Assembly (NCBI GenBank): GCA_964607765.1
Contig: CAZSNT010000005.1
Coordinates: 62,001-126,000, forward strand
Direction: 5' to 3'
Source: CAZSNT01 sp964607765
GTDB lineage: Bacteria > Verrucomicrobiota > Lentisphaeria > Oligosphaerales > JABHEG01
DNA: 64,000 nt
Below are positions 43,883 to 51,910 of the stretch, one piece after another. The notes under the pieces were generated by a model. The model was not told where the DNA came from and did no database searches. It saw only the letters and a list, made by a program, of their open reading frames with translations. The position numbers and the translations under genes are program-made. Position 1 is the stretch's first letter; each line of letters starts with the position of its first letter.

Positions 43883-44105
43883 TCAGACCGCCACCCCAGA
43901 ACCACCGCCACCGGAAGGCGAGTTACCTACGGCCGCTGGCTGCGCTCCGACGAGCTGTCCGCCGCCCATTCTCGCTCCGCTGCACGGCCATGATAACTCG
44001 CCCGTCGCTCCGCCCGGCGGAGCTCCGACTGGAAACACAAAGCACCCAAACGTAGACTACCTCACAACCCCCATGTCGCTTCGTTCCGACACCAGCAGAC
44101 ACCAA

Positions 44106-44219
44106 CTGTCCGGTTTCAAACGGCAAGGTGTCCGGTTTGCTCCGCAACGGTGTCCGATTTCAAACGGCACGGTGTCCGACATCATCCGGAATCACTGTCC
44201 GGTTTCAGCGGAATCCGCA
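44106..44219 (-). repeat. Right-end IS21 repeat array
   Basis: Five inverted copies of the left-end unit, reading TGTCCGGTTT or variants, up to the last base of the element. Confidence 0.8.
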
Positions 44220-44383
44220 CGATCGGGCACCAGATCGACAAACTGATTTGGCGGAAGGAAGCCGAGCGCAACCACGCGACGTGTCCACACTGCGCAACGC
44301 AGGTAAATGTCAGCGAATTTCGCATCGGCCAGCGTGCGCATTGCAGCAAGTGCGGCCGGGAATTCTTGGTCACGAACCGATAG
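44220..44383 (+). pseudogene. 3-prime part of split lipoprotein gene, zinc-ribbon tail
   Basis: After the second target copy, codons from 44225 continue the interrupted frame: GHQIDKLIWRKEAERNHATC onward to a stop at 44383. It contains CPHC and, 20 residues on, CSKC, a zinc ribbon of the MJ0042/zinc-ribbon type. The intact protein would thus have been a lipid-anchored glycine-zipper protein with a small zinc ribbon. Confidence 0.8.
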
Positions 44384-44416
44384 ACAGCAACGCAATCAAC
44401 CCCTGGGAGGAGTCGG

Positions 44417-44515
44417 ATGAACAAGAGAGAGCGCACATTCACCCTTGCGGTCCTTGTCCTTGCACTCGCGACCGTGGAGCCGACGTGCACCGCGGCGCGA
44501 ACCCACGTGAGGTAG
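44417..44515 (+). CDS. 32-residue exported peptide or truncated gene
   Basis: The ATG follows GGAGGAGTCGG. It encodes a plain signal peptide (MNKRERTFTLAVLVLALATV) and ten more residues before TAG. Protein-like frames continue in the two other registers downstream, so it is more likely the start of a broken exported-protein gene than a genuine peptide. Confidence 0.35.
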   Translation: MNKRERTFTLAVLVLALATVEPTCTAARTHVR

Positions 44516-44894
44516 CTGCCCTGTGCTTGGCCCTGAACTACAGGACACGACTCGTGGAGATTGGGTGCGGCCCGAGGGAGGGCGAAGTGGCTCCCGGGGC
44601 GACTTGCCGCTTGTACCAGGCCACTGCGAGGGCGGTTAAGTAGCCGCGTGCCTGAAGTCCCTGGTGTATCTCCAAGACGAGTTCGATCCCGCAGTCTGCG
44701 TCGTCGTCAACACCGGCCGCCTCCCCCGGGCGGCAGAAGCCGTCCTGCACTTGTCCACGTGGACCGCTATCCGTTCTGGAGGCATATTCTCCGCTGATTG
44801 GCCAGCAATGACGGACGACAGGTGTGCGTCCGGGACCCAGCTTGGCATCGTCGGCGCGTACCATGCCACCCACGCGCAATTGGAAGGGGCAACG
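44516..44894 (+). other. Degenerate or non-coding stretch
   Basis: No intact gene. Fragments read protein-like in changing frames (EVAALCLALNYRTRLVEIG near 44510-44570, then YLQDEFDPAVCVVVNTGRLP near 44665-44730), compatible with a decayed gene that began at 44417. No RNA gene or promoter is recognised. Confidence 0.3.
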
Positions 44895-44909
44895 GTGAGA
44901 AGGAAAGCC

Positions 44910-45338
44910 ATGGTGGCCGTGATGCTGGCAGTGTGCGCGAACGCTTTCGCGTTGGAGGATACCCCGAAGAACCGGGCCAAGCAGGCAGAACGTTACTTGA
45001 GGGCATCTCCGCCCAAGAAGGTGCTGATGGCCCAACTTGAGGCCAGGTCCCGGAGTCTTCCAGAGAAGCGCCGTGACGCGCTTCGGAAGGCCTGGGCCGA
45101 GCACATCGACTGGGGCGCGATCAGGGGAATCGCACGTGAGTCACTGATCAAGCATTTCACGGCTGACGAGCTGAAGGCATTCGTCGAGACCGAAGGCGTG
45201 GTTGTGCCGCCGGGAGAGAAACATCGGCAGGATGCCTATGACGCCGATGTGATCCCCCGCATTGAGCAGGAATTGCTGAAGGGTTTGGAGAGGGCAAAGG
45301 CCAAGCAGACGGCCTCTCGGAGAAGACCACGCGAATGA
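44910..45338 (+). CDS. Exported helical protein, DUF2059-like
   Basis: A 142-residue protein from the ATG at 44910 (AGAAGGAAA just upstream); a GTG at 44895 in frame is an alternative. Short signal peptide MVAVMLAVCANAFALE. The mature part is helical and its segment IARESLIKHFTADELKAFVETEG, followed by P-x-GEK and a late Pro-Arg-Ile-x-x-Glu helix, resembles DUF2059 proteins. Function of that family is unknown. Overlaps the next gene by four bases. Confidence 0.5.
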   Translation: MVAVMLAVCANAFALEDTPKNRAKQAERYLRASPPKKVLMAQLEARSRSLPEKRRDALRKAWAEHIDWGAIRGIARESLIKHFTADELKAFVETEGVVVPPGEKHRQDAYDADVIPRIEQELLKGLERAKAKQTASRRRPRE

Positions 45339-45667
45339 GCATGGACGGAGACTGCTACGTTGCGGCCTACAAAGCCGTTGCGAAGATGACCGAGGGCGCG
45401 CCGCCTGGGATGCTTCAGGATCAGGACGTCTTCCTTGTCCACGGCAGTGTTGTGCCGGGATTCGGGCCGGACGCAGGCCGGCGAATCAACCACGCGTGGG
45501 TCGAGACCGGTGACCAAGCGCTCGAGGTCAGCGGTGGCAGAGATGTACCGGTTGCCCGGAACGAATACTACGAAACAGCACAAGCCCAGGTGCGGATCAG
45601 ATACAACCCGCTCGAAGCACTCACGGAGTTCCTCCGGAACAGGCACTTCGGCCCGTGGGACATCTGA
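45335..45667 (+). CDS. Hypothetical protein, 110 aa
   Basis: The ATG overlaps the previous stop (ATGA). Contains DGDCYVAAYKAVAKM near the start, then VFLVHGSVVPGFGPDAGRR, NHAWVETGDQALEVSGG and a C-terminal helix. A Cys near the start and the NHAW His invite comparison with small papain-like or transglutaminase-like folds, but no family is recognised. No signal peptide. Confidence 0.5.
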   Translation: MSMDGDCYVAAYKAVAKMTEGAPPGMLQDQDVFLVHGSVVPGFGPDAGRRINHAWVETGDQALEVSGGRDVPVARNEYYETAQAQVRIRYNPLEALTEFLRNRHFGPWDI

Positions 45668-45696
45668 TGTTGCCCGGCGCGGGAGAACGGGACACC

Positions 45697-46553
45697 ATGG
45701 AACGCGCCGATGTCGCAACTCAGACCGAACACTACCTGGCCACGGGTGAGTACGACTTGGCGTTCAAGGGCTGGCCGGGAGACGGGGCCCTCGACCGGAT
45801 CCGGAAGGGCAGCCATGCCCTCTCGACGGCTCTTGTCGCTGAGGTCAAGCGCCGCGCTGGCAACCCGAGAGTGCCACCCGCTCTTGAGGGCCTCGACTTG
45901 GTCGCATTCGGACGGCGGAAGCTCGAGCCAATGGTACGGGGCTGTTATCCAAAGCGGAACAGGAGATCGTGCTCCCGCTGCTGGAGCGTTCCGTGGTGTT
46001 CGTCACACCGGACAACATCGAACCTGTTCTCATGAGCTTCAGCTACCACTGTTCGGCCTGGACGGTCGCGAACATGCACCTGGGATCTGTGGGCGCTGAA
46101 CTCCTTGGCCCGGACGCGCCGAATATCGTCGGGTTCAGTGAGGAACAGACATGCTACGTCTCGCCGGCGTACTTCGAGGAGGAGCACCCGTTCGCTGACT
46201 TCGTCGTGCATGAGGCGGCACACATCTTTCACAACTCCTGGCGCAGGACGGTGGGACTGCCGGAGACGCGGAACCGGAAGTACATCCTCCACATCGATTT
46301 CCTGAAGCAGGAGACCTTCGCCTACGCCTGCGAAGCGTACTCACGCATACTCGAGCGCAGCGGGAGCGCAAAGGAGCGCCGCCAATTGGCCCGCGAGTTC
46401 GACGGCTTTGACGTCTCTGACGAGAAGGTCGATGCCGCGGAAGTTGCCGACATCGTGCGGGCGGCTTGCGAACGCCGGAATGGATGGAAGGTCATCCTCA
46501 GACATTGCGGCTGCCCGTGCACTTCGGCTTCCCAGGGCGACGCTGGTTGCTGA
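45697..46553 (+). pseudogene. Frameshifted HExxH-containing protein
   Basis: Two adjoining frames form one gene. The first (from ATG 45697) runs to residues EPMVRG near 45941; one base is missing in a run of four G (45938-45941), and the sequence continues in the next frame as LLSKAEQEIVLPLLERSVVF. The second part contains FVVHEAAHIFHN, an HExxH zinc site, so the intact protein would be a putative metallopeptidase of about 280 residues. The final 10-15 residues (Cys-rich) also look shifted. Either a real pseudogene or a sequencing error in a homopolymer. Confidence 0.6.
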
Positions 46554-46591
46554 CCGAGCCCCAGACGACATCAGCAAGGCTGCAAGGCCGT

Positions 46592-46936
46592 TCAGTCGGC
46601 GCTGGGGGCGGGCGGCATGCCCCACCAAAGGCACTGGGGACACACAACATAGAGCGTGTTTTCCAGTAAGTGGCGGGACGTCCTCGGCCCGATGGAAATC
46701 AGCCCCTCACGTTCCGCATCGAGAATTGGCATGCCTTTGAGTACTGACTCTTTGCCGCCTAGCGAGCAACAGGGACATGGACCTGCGTCCGAGAACTTCT
46801 CGCGCATGCACTCAAGCCACGCCAGCAGCTGCGTTTCCACAAGCTCTGCCAGGTTCACGTGATTCGCCCTGGCAAAGGCATGCAGTTCCTTCAGATCCTG
46901 CTCGGTCAGACGGGTCAACGAGAAACGGATGTCCAT
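46592..46936 (-). CDS. Small zinc-ribbon-like protein, 114 aa
   Basis: The minus-strand ATG at 46936 follows GGAGGATCAG. The N-terminal 40 residues form helices (LTRLTEQDLKELHAFARA). Cys pairs CPCC and CPQC, about 60 residues apart, could hold one metal ion. No family recognised. It ends just short of the frameshifted gene on the other strand. Confidence 0.55.
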   Translation of the reverse strand: MDIRFSLTRLTEQDLKELHAFARANHVNLAELVETQLLAWLECMREKFSDAGPCPCCSLGGKESVLKGMPILDAEREGLISIGPRTSRHLLENTLYVVCPQCLWWGMPPAPSAD

Positions 46937-47049
46937 CTTCTGATCCTCCAATTGCCCTGTGCCTAGCCCGCTCGGGCCAGTGCCCCGTGGCTCCACCAGT
47001 CGAGAGAGTCTCAGCAACAACCCCCTCCAAGACACGCAGCTACATCGCC

Positions 47050-47637
47050 TCAAATGGCGTGTTCCAGATCTTGCTCCCAGAGATCCCCATCGTAGATCCG
47101 AACTGTCATGGTCGTGCCGCCTGGATAGACGGTCACCTGGTCGGTCGTGAAAGCGCGATCTACATCCAGTTGGGCCGCGATCGTCTGGTCCAGGTACCAA
47201 GGCTTCTTATGCTTCCGTCCCAGTACCTTCTCCACCGTGAAGCAGTTGGCGAAAGCGATGCCGGATGGCCGCAAGAAGACGGTCTTGGACTGCGAAAAAT
47301 CATGGCCGAAGTGGTACCCAAGATGCGCAAACGGCTCAGGGAACGTGTCGCCCACGATGCTGATCGCGTAACAGGGACAGATTCGGTCAACAGTCCTCTT
47401 GAGGCCATTCACTTCCTTCATCACGGCTTCACAAGCCGCGCGAGACCCAGCCTGGCCGTAGGCAAGAATGGAGTCATTCCAGAAGTAGATATGGTCATGT
47501 GCGGGCATCTGGTTACTGCCCGCAGAATAGGCCAACTTGTGCATACTGCACATCAACTCGATGGCTTCCTGCGAACGGGCGCTACCGAGTAACTCCCCGA
47601 CTCCTATCATGTCAATATACGAGACTATGGACTCCAT
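47050..47637 (-). CDS. Hypothetical protein, 195 aa
   Basis: ATG at 47637 with AAGG upstream. Soluble alpha/beta protein: VSYIDMIGVGELLG opens with a strand and Asp, followed by a helix, IYFWNDSILAYG and CYAISIVGDTF; this order is loosely like a nucleotidyl-cyclase fold, but metal-binding residues are not convincing. It lies just behind the integrase gene in the same direction and is likely mobile-element cargo. Confidence 0.5.
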   Translation of the reverse strand: MESIVSYIDMIGVGELLGSARSQEAIELMCSMHKLAYSAGSNQMPAHDHIYFWNDSILAYGQAGSRAACEAVMKEVNGLKRTVDRICPCYAISIVGDTFPEPFAHLGYHFGHDFSQSKTVFLRPSGIAFANCFTVEKVLGRKHKKPWYLDQTIAAQLDVDRAFTTDQVTVYPGGTTMTVRIYDGDLWEQDLEHAI

Positions 47638-47875
47638 GCGGCCTTGCCTCTGATTCAGCAGTCGTTCGACTCATCCCTTCCCCGCGCGTTTCGCCGCTAA
47701 CCGACCGGCAAGCACAGTCAGACGAAAAGGTGGCACAAAGGTAGCACCGGAGCGTGTCGAAAACCACCGGGGGTGCAACTCTGTGACAAGCCGCGGCAAA
47801 GCCACCGTTTCCGCCAAGGGCGCGGCGATTCCGAGATACTCGAGCAATGAGGCGGCGCGCTCCTGCTTGGTTTGG

Positions 47876-49519
47876 TTAACGGTGCAGCAGTAGCGCCCCA
47901 TTAGTGACGGACGTAGCCTGCGGCTCAACTTCGGTGTCCCCAAGAAGTCGAAGCACCACATCTCGGTGAAGTTGCCAGTTGCTTGGGTCCATGTTCTCGA
48001 GGAGCCCACGAATATGCGTAGCTGACTCCGGAGGCGCAGGGCAACTGGCCGGCTGTTCGCAACCGAACAGCTTTGGCATTGCGGACTGCAGAGCGTTACG
48101 AAAGGCTTCCCGACCGGGACGGAAGTAGTGTTTGAGAACCACGTCCACGGTTCGGTGTCCGGTCACCCGGCAGATGATCTCCATTGGCACCCCGGCGGTT
48201 AACGCAAGCGTTATCCAGGTCACTCGGAACGAGTGGAAGTCCCGCGTTGAGGCCCTGCGCAGTCCCTTTTCCCGAGGGGCATTCTGCGTGCCGCGTGTCG
48301 GCGCTTCGGAGCGGATCTTGGGCCGGATGAACGACTCCCCGATCAGGCGTTCCATGTCGTTGAGGTGGCCGGATACCGTACCTTTGGCGAGACCCGTTTG
48401 CTCGGCGATATCGGGAAGCGTCAAACCGTCCATATAGAGCTCAAAACTCGCCTTCATTCTCAGGTTCTTGGGCGTGGCGGGCAGTCGCCCAAGAATCTGC
48501 AGTCCACGTTCGTGGAGCTGGCCCACCGTGCGGCTCGGAAGCTCCTTCCGGGGAATGGGCGCTTGGGGGTCAGTGTAGCCAGCTGCGGTGATCGCCTTGC
48601 GTACGCGCCAACTCACGCCGGACGGGTTGCTGAGGTACATGAGCGCTTGATCCGGGAAGACGTACTCCTCGGCTTGGCGGATATGGAGGGCCAGCTCATC
48701 AAAGAGCAACGGGAAGATAGGGATCTCCACGGTCTCGCCGGTCTTTGATGTCTTGACCGTGATGAATCTCCCCGACATGTCCACGGCTTCGGGACGCAGC
48801 AGACAGCAATCGCCCAACCGCATCGCGGTGCACATACCCGTGATGATAAGGGGACGCGCGAACGCGTCATCCGCGACTGTGTCGAGGATGAACCGTAGTT
48901 CCTCCGGCGAGAAGGGCTTCCTGAATACCGTTTCCGTTTCCCGCAGCGGAACATCATCGAGGGGGTTTTCGGCCAGACCGGCTTCCCGGCGCAGATGCCG
49001 GAACGTCGATCTCAGCAGGATTAGAGTGCCGTTCCAGGTTTTGTTGCTGACGCCACGCTCATCCTCTGCCTCCATGAAGCCTAACGCCATCTCGCGCGTC
49101 ACGTCGCCCACTTCGGTGACCGATGCGTATCGTCGGTTCATGAAGTCGACGAAGCGCTGCAACGTCGAGTTGGCTTGACTCGCATAACGTGGGGATGGCT
49201 TCCGTTTCCGTGGGATCTGAGCCCATGCCGCAGTGATATCGCTGAGGGGGAGTGATGTTACGCGGCGCCCCGTCCGGATCTCGTGGAGCTTCTGAACGAG
49301 TTCCTCGGCGTGAGACTTGTTCAGAGACTTCTCGCGCAATTCGTCCAGTTTGACTTGAGCTTTGGCCCTGGACCGCTCGAACGCCTGATCGCCCTGTCCC
49401 TTCAAGGATGCGGGACGGTCGCCCAGGATCCGGATTCCGAGATTCTCGCAGTGCGTCTGTCCGTTCGCATTCCACCGCCCATACCACCATCGACTTGTCT
49501 TTCGCAGCTGCAGTCCCAT
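47876..49519 (-). CDS. Tyrosine recombinase (integrase)
   Basis: A 547-residue integrase; ATG 49519 follows CAGGAGG. Residues 1-50 resemble the arm-binding domain, 85-190 the SAM-like core-binding domain. The catalytic domain shows Arg in CTAMRLGDC, Lys in VKTSKTGE, His/Arg in DFHSFRVTWI, His in VTGHRTVDVV and Tyr in LKHYFRPG. Between the Lys and His motifs is an inserted helix-turn-helix (TLPDIAEQTGLAKGTVSGHL), which makes it longer than typical (about 400). It lies 230 bases from a tRNA 3-prime fragment, its expected attachment site. Confidence 0.93.
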   Translation of the reverse strand: MGLQLRKTSRWWYGRWNANGQTHCENLGIRILGDRPASLKGQGDQAFERSRAKAQVKLDELREKSLNKSHAEELVQKLHEIRTGRRVTSLPLSDITAAWAQIPRKRKPSPRYASQANSTLQRFVDFMNRRYASVTEVGDVTREMALGFMEAEDERGVSNKTWNGTLILLRSTFRHLRREAGLAENPLDDVPLRETETVFRKPFSPEELRFILDTVADDAFARPLIITGMCTAMRLGDCCLLRPEAVDMSGRFITVKTSKTGETVEIPIFPLLFDELALHIRQAEEYVFPDQALMYLSNPSGVSWRVRKAITAAGYTDPQAPIPRKELPSRTVGQLHERGLQILGRLPATPKNLRMKASFELYMDGLTLPDIAEQTGLAKGTVSGHLNDMERLIGESFIRPKIRSEAPTRGTQNAPREKGLRRASTRDFHSFRVTWITLALTAGVPMEIICRVTGHRTVDVVLKHYFRPGREAFRNALQSAMPKLFGCEQPASCPAPPESATHIRGLLENMDPSNWQLHRDVVLRLLGDTEVEPQATSVTNGALLLHR

Positions 49520-49747
49520 GTTTGGCCTCCTGACGTTTCGCTTCTGTGGTCTTCACAGCTGCATAGCGGCAAGAAGCGCTGGTCTGCTTCAGTTGCAGTC
49601 GCACGGGCAAACCGAGACGGGCCCGGCCTGCAACGTGCAGAAGCGGTCTGAAACAGTTCGAAGGGCTCAAGAGGGTGGGCAAACAATCGGGCAAACATTT
49701 TCCCGAATCGGTCGTAAATACTTGGGGGAAAGGCGCCGGACGCGCCA

Positions 49748-49792
49748 CTCATAACCTGAAGGTCGCAGGTTCAAATCCTGCCCCCGCTACCA
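49748..49792 (+). other. tRNA-fMet 3-prime fragment, probable attachment site
   Basis: Bases from CTCATAACCTGAAGG to CCCGCTACCA are the anticodon loop (CAT), variable region, T-arm and acceptor 3-prime strand of initiator tRNA-Met. The sequence upstream (GCGCCA and beyond) cannot pair with the CCTGA or acceptor strands, so the 5-prime half is missing. This is the signature of an integrase attachment site in a tRNA gene: the element's right border. Confidence 0.75.
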
Positions 49793-49796
49793 CTTA

Positions 49797-49823
49797 GACG
49801 CCCGGCTCACAAGGCCGGGCGTC
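49797..49823 (+). terminator. Intrinsic terminator behind the tRNA fragment
   Basis: GACGCCCGGC, 7-base loop, GCCGGGCGTC, followed by TCCTTTT. A perfect 10-bp stem with a T-rich tail. Confidence 0.75.
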
Positions 49824-49845
49824 TCCTTTTCCAGCTCGGGTCGTT

Positions 49846-49958
49846 GGTGGAGCAGCCCGGTACGCTCGTCAGGCTCATAATCCCGCTCGCGAGCGGGATC
49901 GCAGGTTCCCAGCCAAAGGCTGGTCCGCCTCAGGCGGAAAATCCTGCCCCCGCTACCA
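49846..49958 (+). pseudogene. Disrupted tRNA-fMet gene with inserted hairpins
   Basis: Reads as the initiator tRNA from the D-arm (GGTGGAGCAGCCCGGT, with one extra base before CTCGTC) through AGGCTCATAA, then TCGCAGGTTC and AAATCCTGCCCCCGCTACCA. The 3-prime anticodon strand is replaced by an 18-base palindrome and the T-loop is split by a 30-base insert of two hairpins. The acceptor 5-prime strand does not match either. It cannot fold as a tRNA. Confidence 0.65.
49881..49938. repeat. Three small palindromes (REP-like)
   Basis: TCCCGCTCGCGAGCGGGA (49881-49898, perfect), CCAGCCAAAGGCTGG (49909-49923) and TCCGCCTCAGGCGGA (49924-49938). The latter two are adjacent and inside the tRNA T-loop. They resemble short mobile palindromic units, though no second copy was found in this window. 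Confidence 0.55.
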
Positions 49959-49962
49959 CTTA

Positions 49963-49991
49963 ACGACCCCGGCCATCCAGGCCGGGGTCGT
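49963..49991 (+). terminator. Intrinsic terminator behind the second tRNA remnant
   Basis: ACGACCCCGGCC, loop ATCCA, GGCCGGGGTCGT, a perfect 12-bp stem, then CTGTTTCC. Confidence 0.7.
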
Positions 49992-50011
49992 CTGTTTCCA
50001 GGGGGAACGTG

Positions 50012-50257
50012 ATGGATGAGGCCAAGCCATATTCAGTCTACGTGCTCTGGTCTCCCATAGGCGAGCGGTTCTACACTGGCGTAACCGACGACGTCGCGCG
50101 CCGCCTGAGCGATCACAACACCGGCGTATCGAGATGGACCAAACGCTACGCCGGAAGTTGGGAGCTGGTGTGGCAGCGCGAGTGCCCGTCCCTCGGCGAC
50201 GCGCGGCGGTTCGAGAACCGACTCAAGCGTCAGCGTGGGGGCGCCGGGCGCCGTTGA
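50012..50257 (+). CDS. GIY-YIG domain protein (UPF0213-like)
   Basis: An 81-residue single-domain protein; the ATG at 50012 follows GGGGGAACG. Motif YSVYVLWSPIGERFYTGVT has the two hallmark strands (YVL for GIY, FYTGVT for YIG), followed by Arg in DDVARRLSDHN, and Glu/Asn in FENRLKRQ. Small members of this family are of unknown function, resembling the catalytic domain of homing endonucleases and UvrC. The next 220 bases hold no gene. Confidence 0.85.
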   Translation: MDEAKPYSVYVLWSPIGERFYTGVTDDVARRLSDHNTGVSRWTKRYAGSWELVWQRECPSLGDARRFENRLKRQRGGAGRR

Positions 50258-50479
50258 GAGCTTCGAATCCAAGGCCAGGGCACGGTGGAAGAAGCTACTC
50301 ACGGTTAGAACCAAACTGGAACGGATCAGGGAGGAAACTGGTCGGCGGAAGTCAGAGCCGCAGCCACGCCATGCAAAATCGCCCTTTGGTGTGGATATTG
50401 CATAACCGAGGGCCTGTGCTATCTTGCTGCAGGTGACAGGAAAGACGGCCGGAGGCACTTCCCCAGGCGGAGAAGATCG

Positions 50480-51661
50480 ATGCCAAGAAAGTACATAAAG
50501 AGGGCGATTGAGCCCGAATTGCATGCTGCGGCCAGGGAATTCCCGGTGGTGATGCTGACGGGGCCGCGGCAGTCCGGCAAATCCACTCTGCTTCGGCATC
50601 TTTTTGCCGAGAAAACTTACACGACTCTCGACGATCCATTCCAGCGCAAGCTCGCGCTGGAAGATCCTCGCCTTTTCCTGGAAAACGCGGGCGAGTCAGC
50701 CGTTATTGACGAGATACAGTATGCGCCGGAATTGCTTTCCTACATCAAGATGGAGGTGGACCAGCAGCGCGAATGCGTAGGCAGGTATATTCTGACGGGG
50801 TCACAGCACTTCCCTCTTATGCAGAACATCTCGGAGACCTTGGCTGGTCGTGTGGCCACGTACGAGCTTTTGCCATTCTCGTGGCCGGAAGCATGTCTGC
50901 CAGAAACGCTTACTGTTGCCGATGCGTTTGGGGTATTCTACAAGGGATTCTACCCTGACCCCCTTGTCCATGGCGTCAACCGGGACCGCTATTACGGCTC
51001 GTACCTGCGGACTTACATTGAGCGTGACGTGCGGCAGATCATGGCCGTTCAGGATCTTTCCCTTTTCCAGAGTTTCATTGAACTGCTTGCCGCGCGTGCC
51101 GGGAGTCTGCTGAACCTGAACGAGGTCGCCAAGGAGTGCGGAACGAGCTTCACCACAGCGAAACGGTGGCTGTCATTGCTTCAGAGCACGCGCGTCGTCT
51201 ACCTCCTTCGCCCGTACCACAAGAACATCTCGAAGCGCGTCATCAAGAGTCCGAAGCTGTATTTCACCGACACAGGACTTCTCGCTTATCTGCTGCGCTA
51301 TCCGGATGCCGGAACGATGCAGAACGGGCCCATGGCCGGAGCGTTCTTCGAGAACTTCGTCGTCACTGAAGTGCTGAAGCACAAGGTCAACCACAACGCG
51401 GTGTTTCAACTCTATTTCTTCCGCGATTCCAACCGCAACGAAATCGATCTGGTCATCGAGGAGGCGCAGCGGGTCAGACTCTTTGAGATGAAGCTGACAA
51501 AGGCCCTGCGCACCGGTGACGCCAGCCAACTCAAACGCCAAATGCAGTACTTCCCGCATGCCTGCGGCACGCTTCTGTCTTTCGCGGAACAGCACGTAGC
51601 GTTGGGCGACCGCACGGATCTCGCCCCCTGGACGGCCCTGTATGGGAAGATCGAGGGATGA
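50480..51661 (+). CDS. AAA ATPase with DUF4143 domain
   Basis: A 393-residue protein starting after GCGGAGAAGATCG. N-terminal P-loop: Walker A GPRQSGKSTLL (about residues 29-39), Walker B-like AVIDEIQYAPEL, sensor in YILTGSQHFPLM. C-terminal DUF4143: YLRTYIERDVRQI, LNEVAKECGTSFTTAKRWLS, SPKLYFTDTGLLAYLL, and a nuclease-like NEIDLVIEE plus FEMKLTKA motif. A common family of uncertain function, often in mobile or defence-related locations. About 250 gene-free bases follow. Confidence 0.9.
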   Translation: MPRKYIKRAIEPELHAAAREFPVVMLTGPRQSGKSTLLRHLFAEKTYTTLDDPFQRKLALEDPRLFLENAGESAVIDEIQYAPELLSYIKMEVDQQRECVGRYILTGSQHFPLMQNISETLAGRVATYELLPFSWPEACLPETLTVADAFGVFYKGFYPDPLVHGVNRDRYYGSYLRTYIERDVRQIMAVQDLSLFQSFIELLAARAGSLLNLNEVAKECGTSFTTAKRWLSLLQSTRVVYLLRPYHKNISKRVIKSPKLYFTDTGLLAYLLRYPDAGTMQNGPMAGAFFENFVVTEVLKHKVNHNAVFQLYFFRDSNRNEIDLVIEEAQRVRLFEMKLTKALRTGDASQLKRQMQYFPHACGTLLSFAEQHVALGDRTDLAPWTALYGKIEG

Positions 51662-51910
51662 TGAGGCGCCGCACCTGGAAGCGGTCGTAATGGCGAATCC
51701 GTCGTACTTCGGCGTTACTCAGTTCATGCTCGCGTTCCCCGGGGATATGTTGACGCCGCAGACCGTGCAACCGTACTTGAGCCTCGCCGTGTTCTCGGCA
51801 GCCGGGCTCCGCCACTTGCCGATTGTTGACAATCTACAATTATGAATCATGGTATGGCAGATCTGGAGGAGTAGGGTGTGACGTCGGAAGGAGAGCGGAA
51901 GGAAGGTCTC

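Larger units (their letters stand above)
41324..44219. mobile_element. IS21-family insertion sequence, 2896 bp
   Basis: Contains istA and istB in the normal order, bounded by inverted ends TGCGTATTCCGG (41324) and, read from the right, TGCGGATTCC (ending 44219). The 5-bp target duplication CGATC flanks it at 41319-41323 and 44220-44224. Arrays of short repeats lie just inside both ends, as in IS21. Both genes are intact, so it may be active. About 220 bases after istB carry no gene. Confidence 0.93.

Noticed and set aside
47050..47637. Nucleotidyl cyclase
   Set aside because: Only the first strand looks right; metal-binding Asp pairs and the substrate-defining residues are not found.
49748..49792. 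Complete tRNA-Met gene
   Set aside because: Only the 3-prime half is present; the upstream bases cannot form the acceptor, D or anticodon stems.
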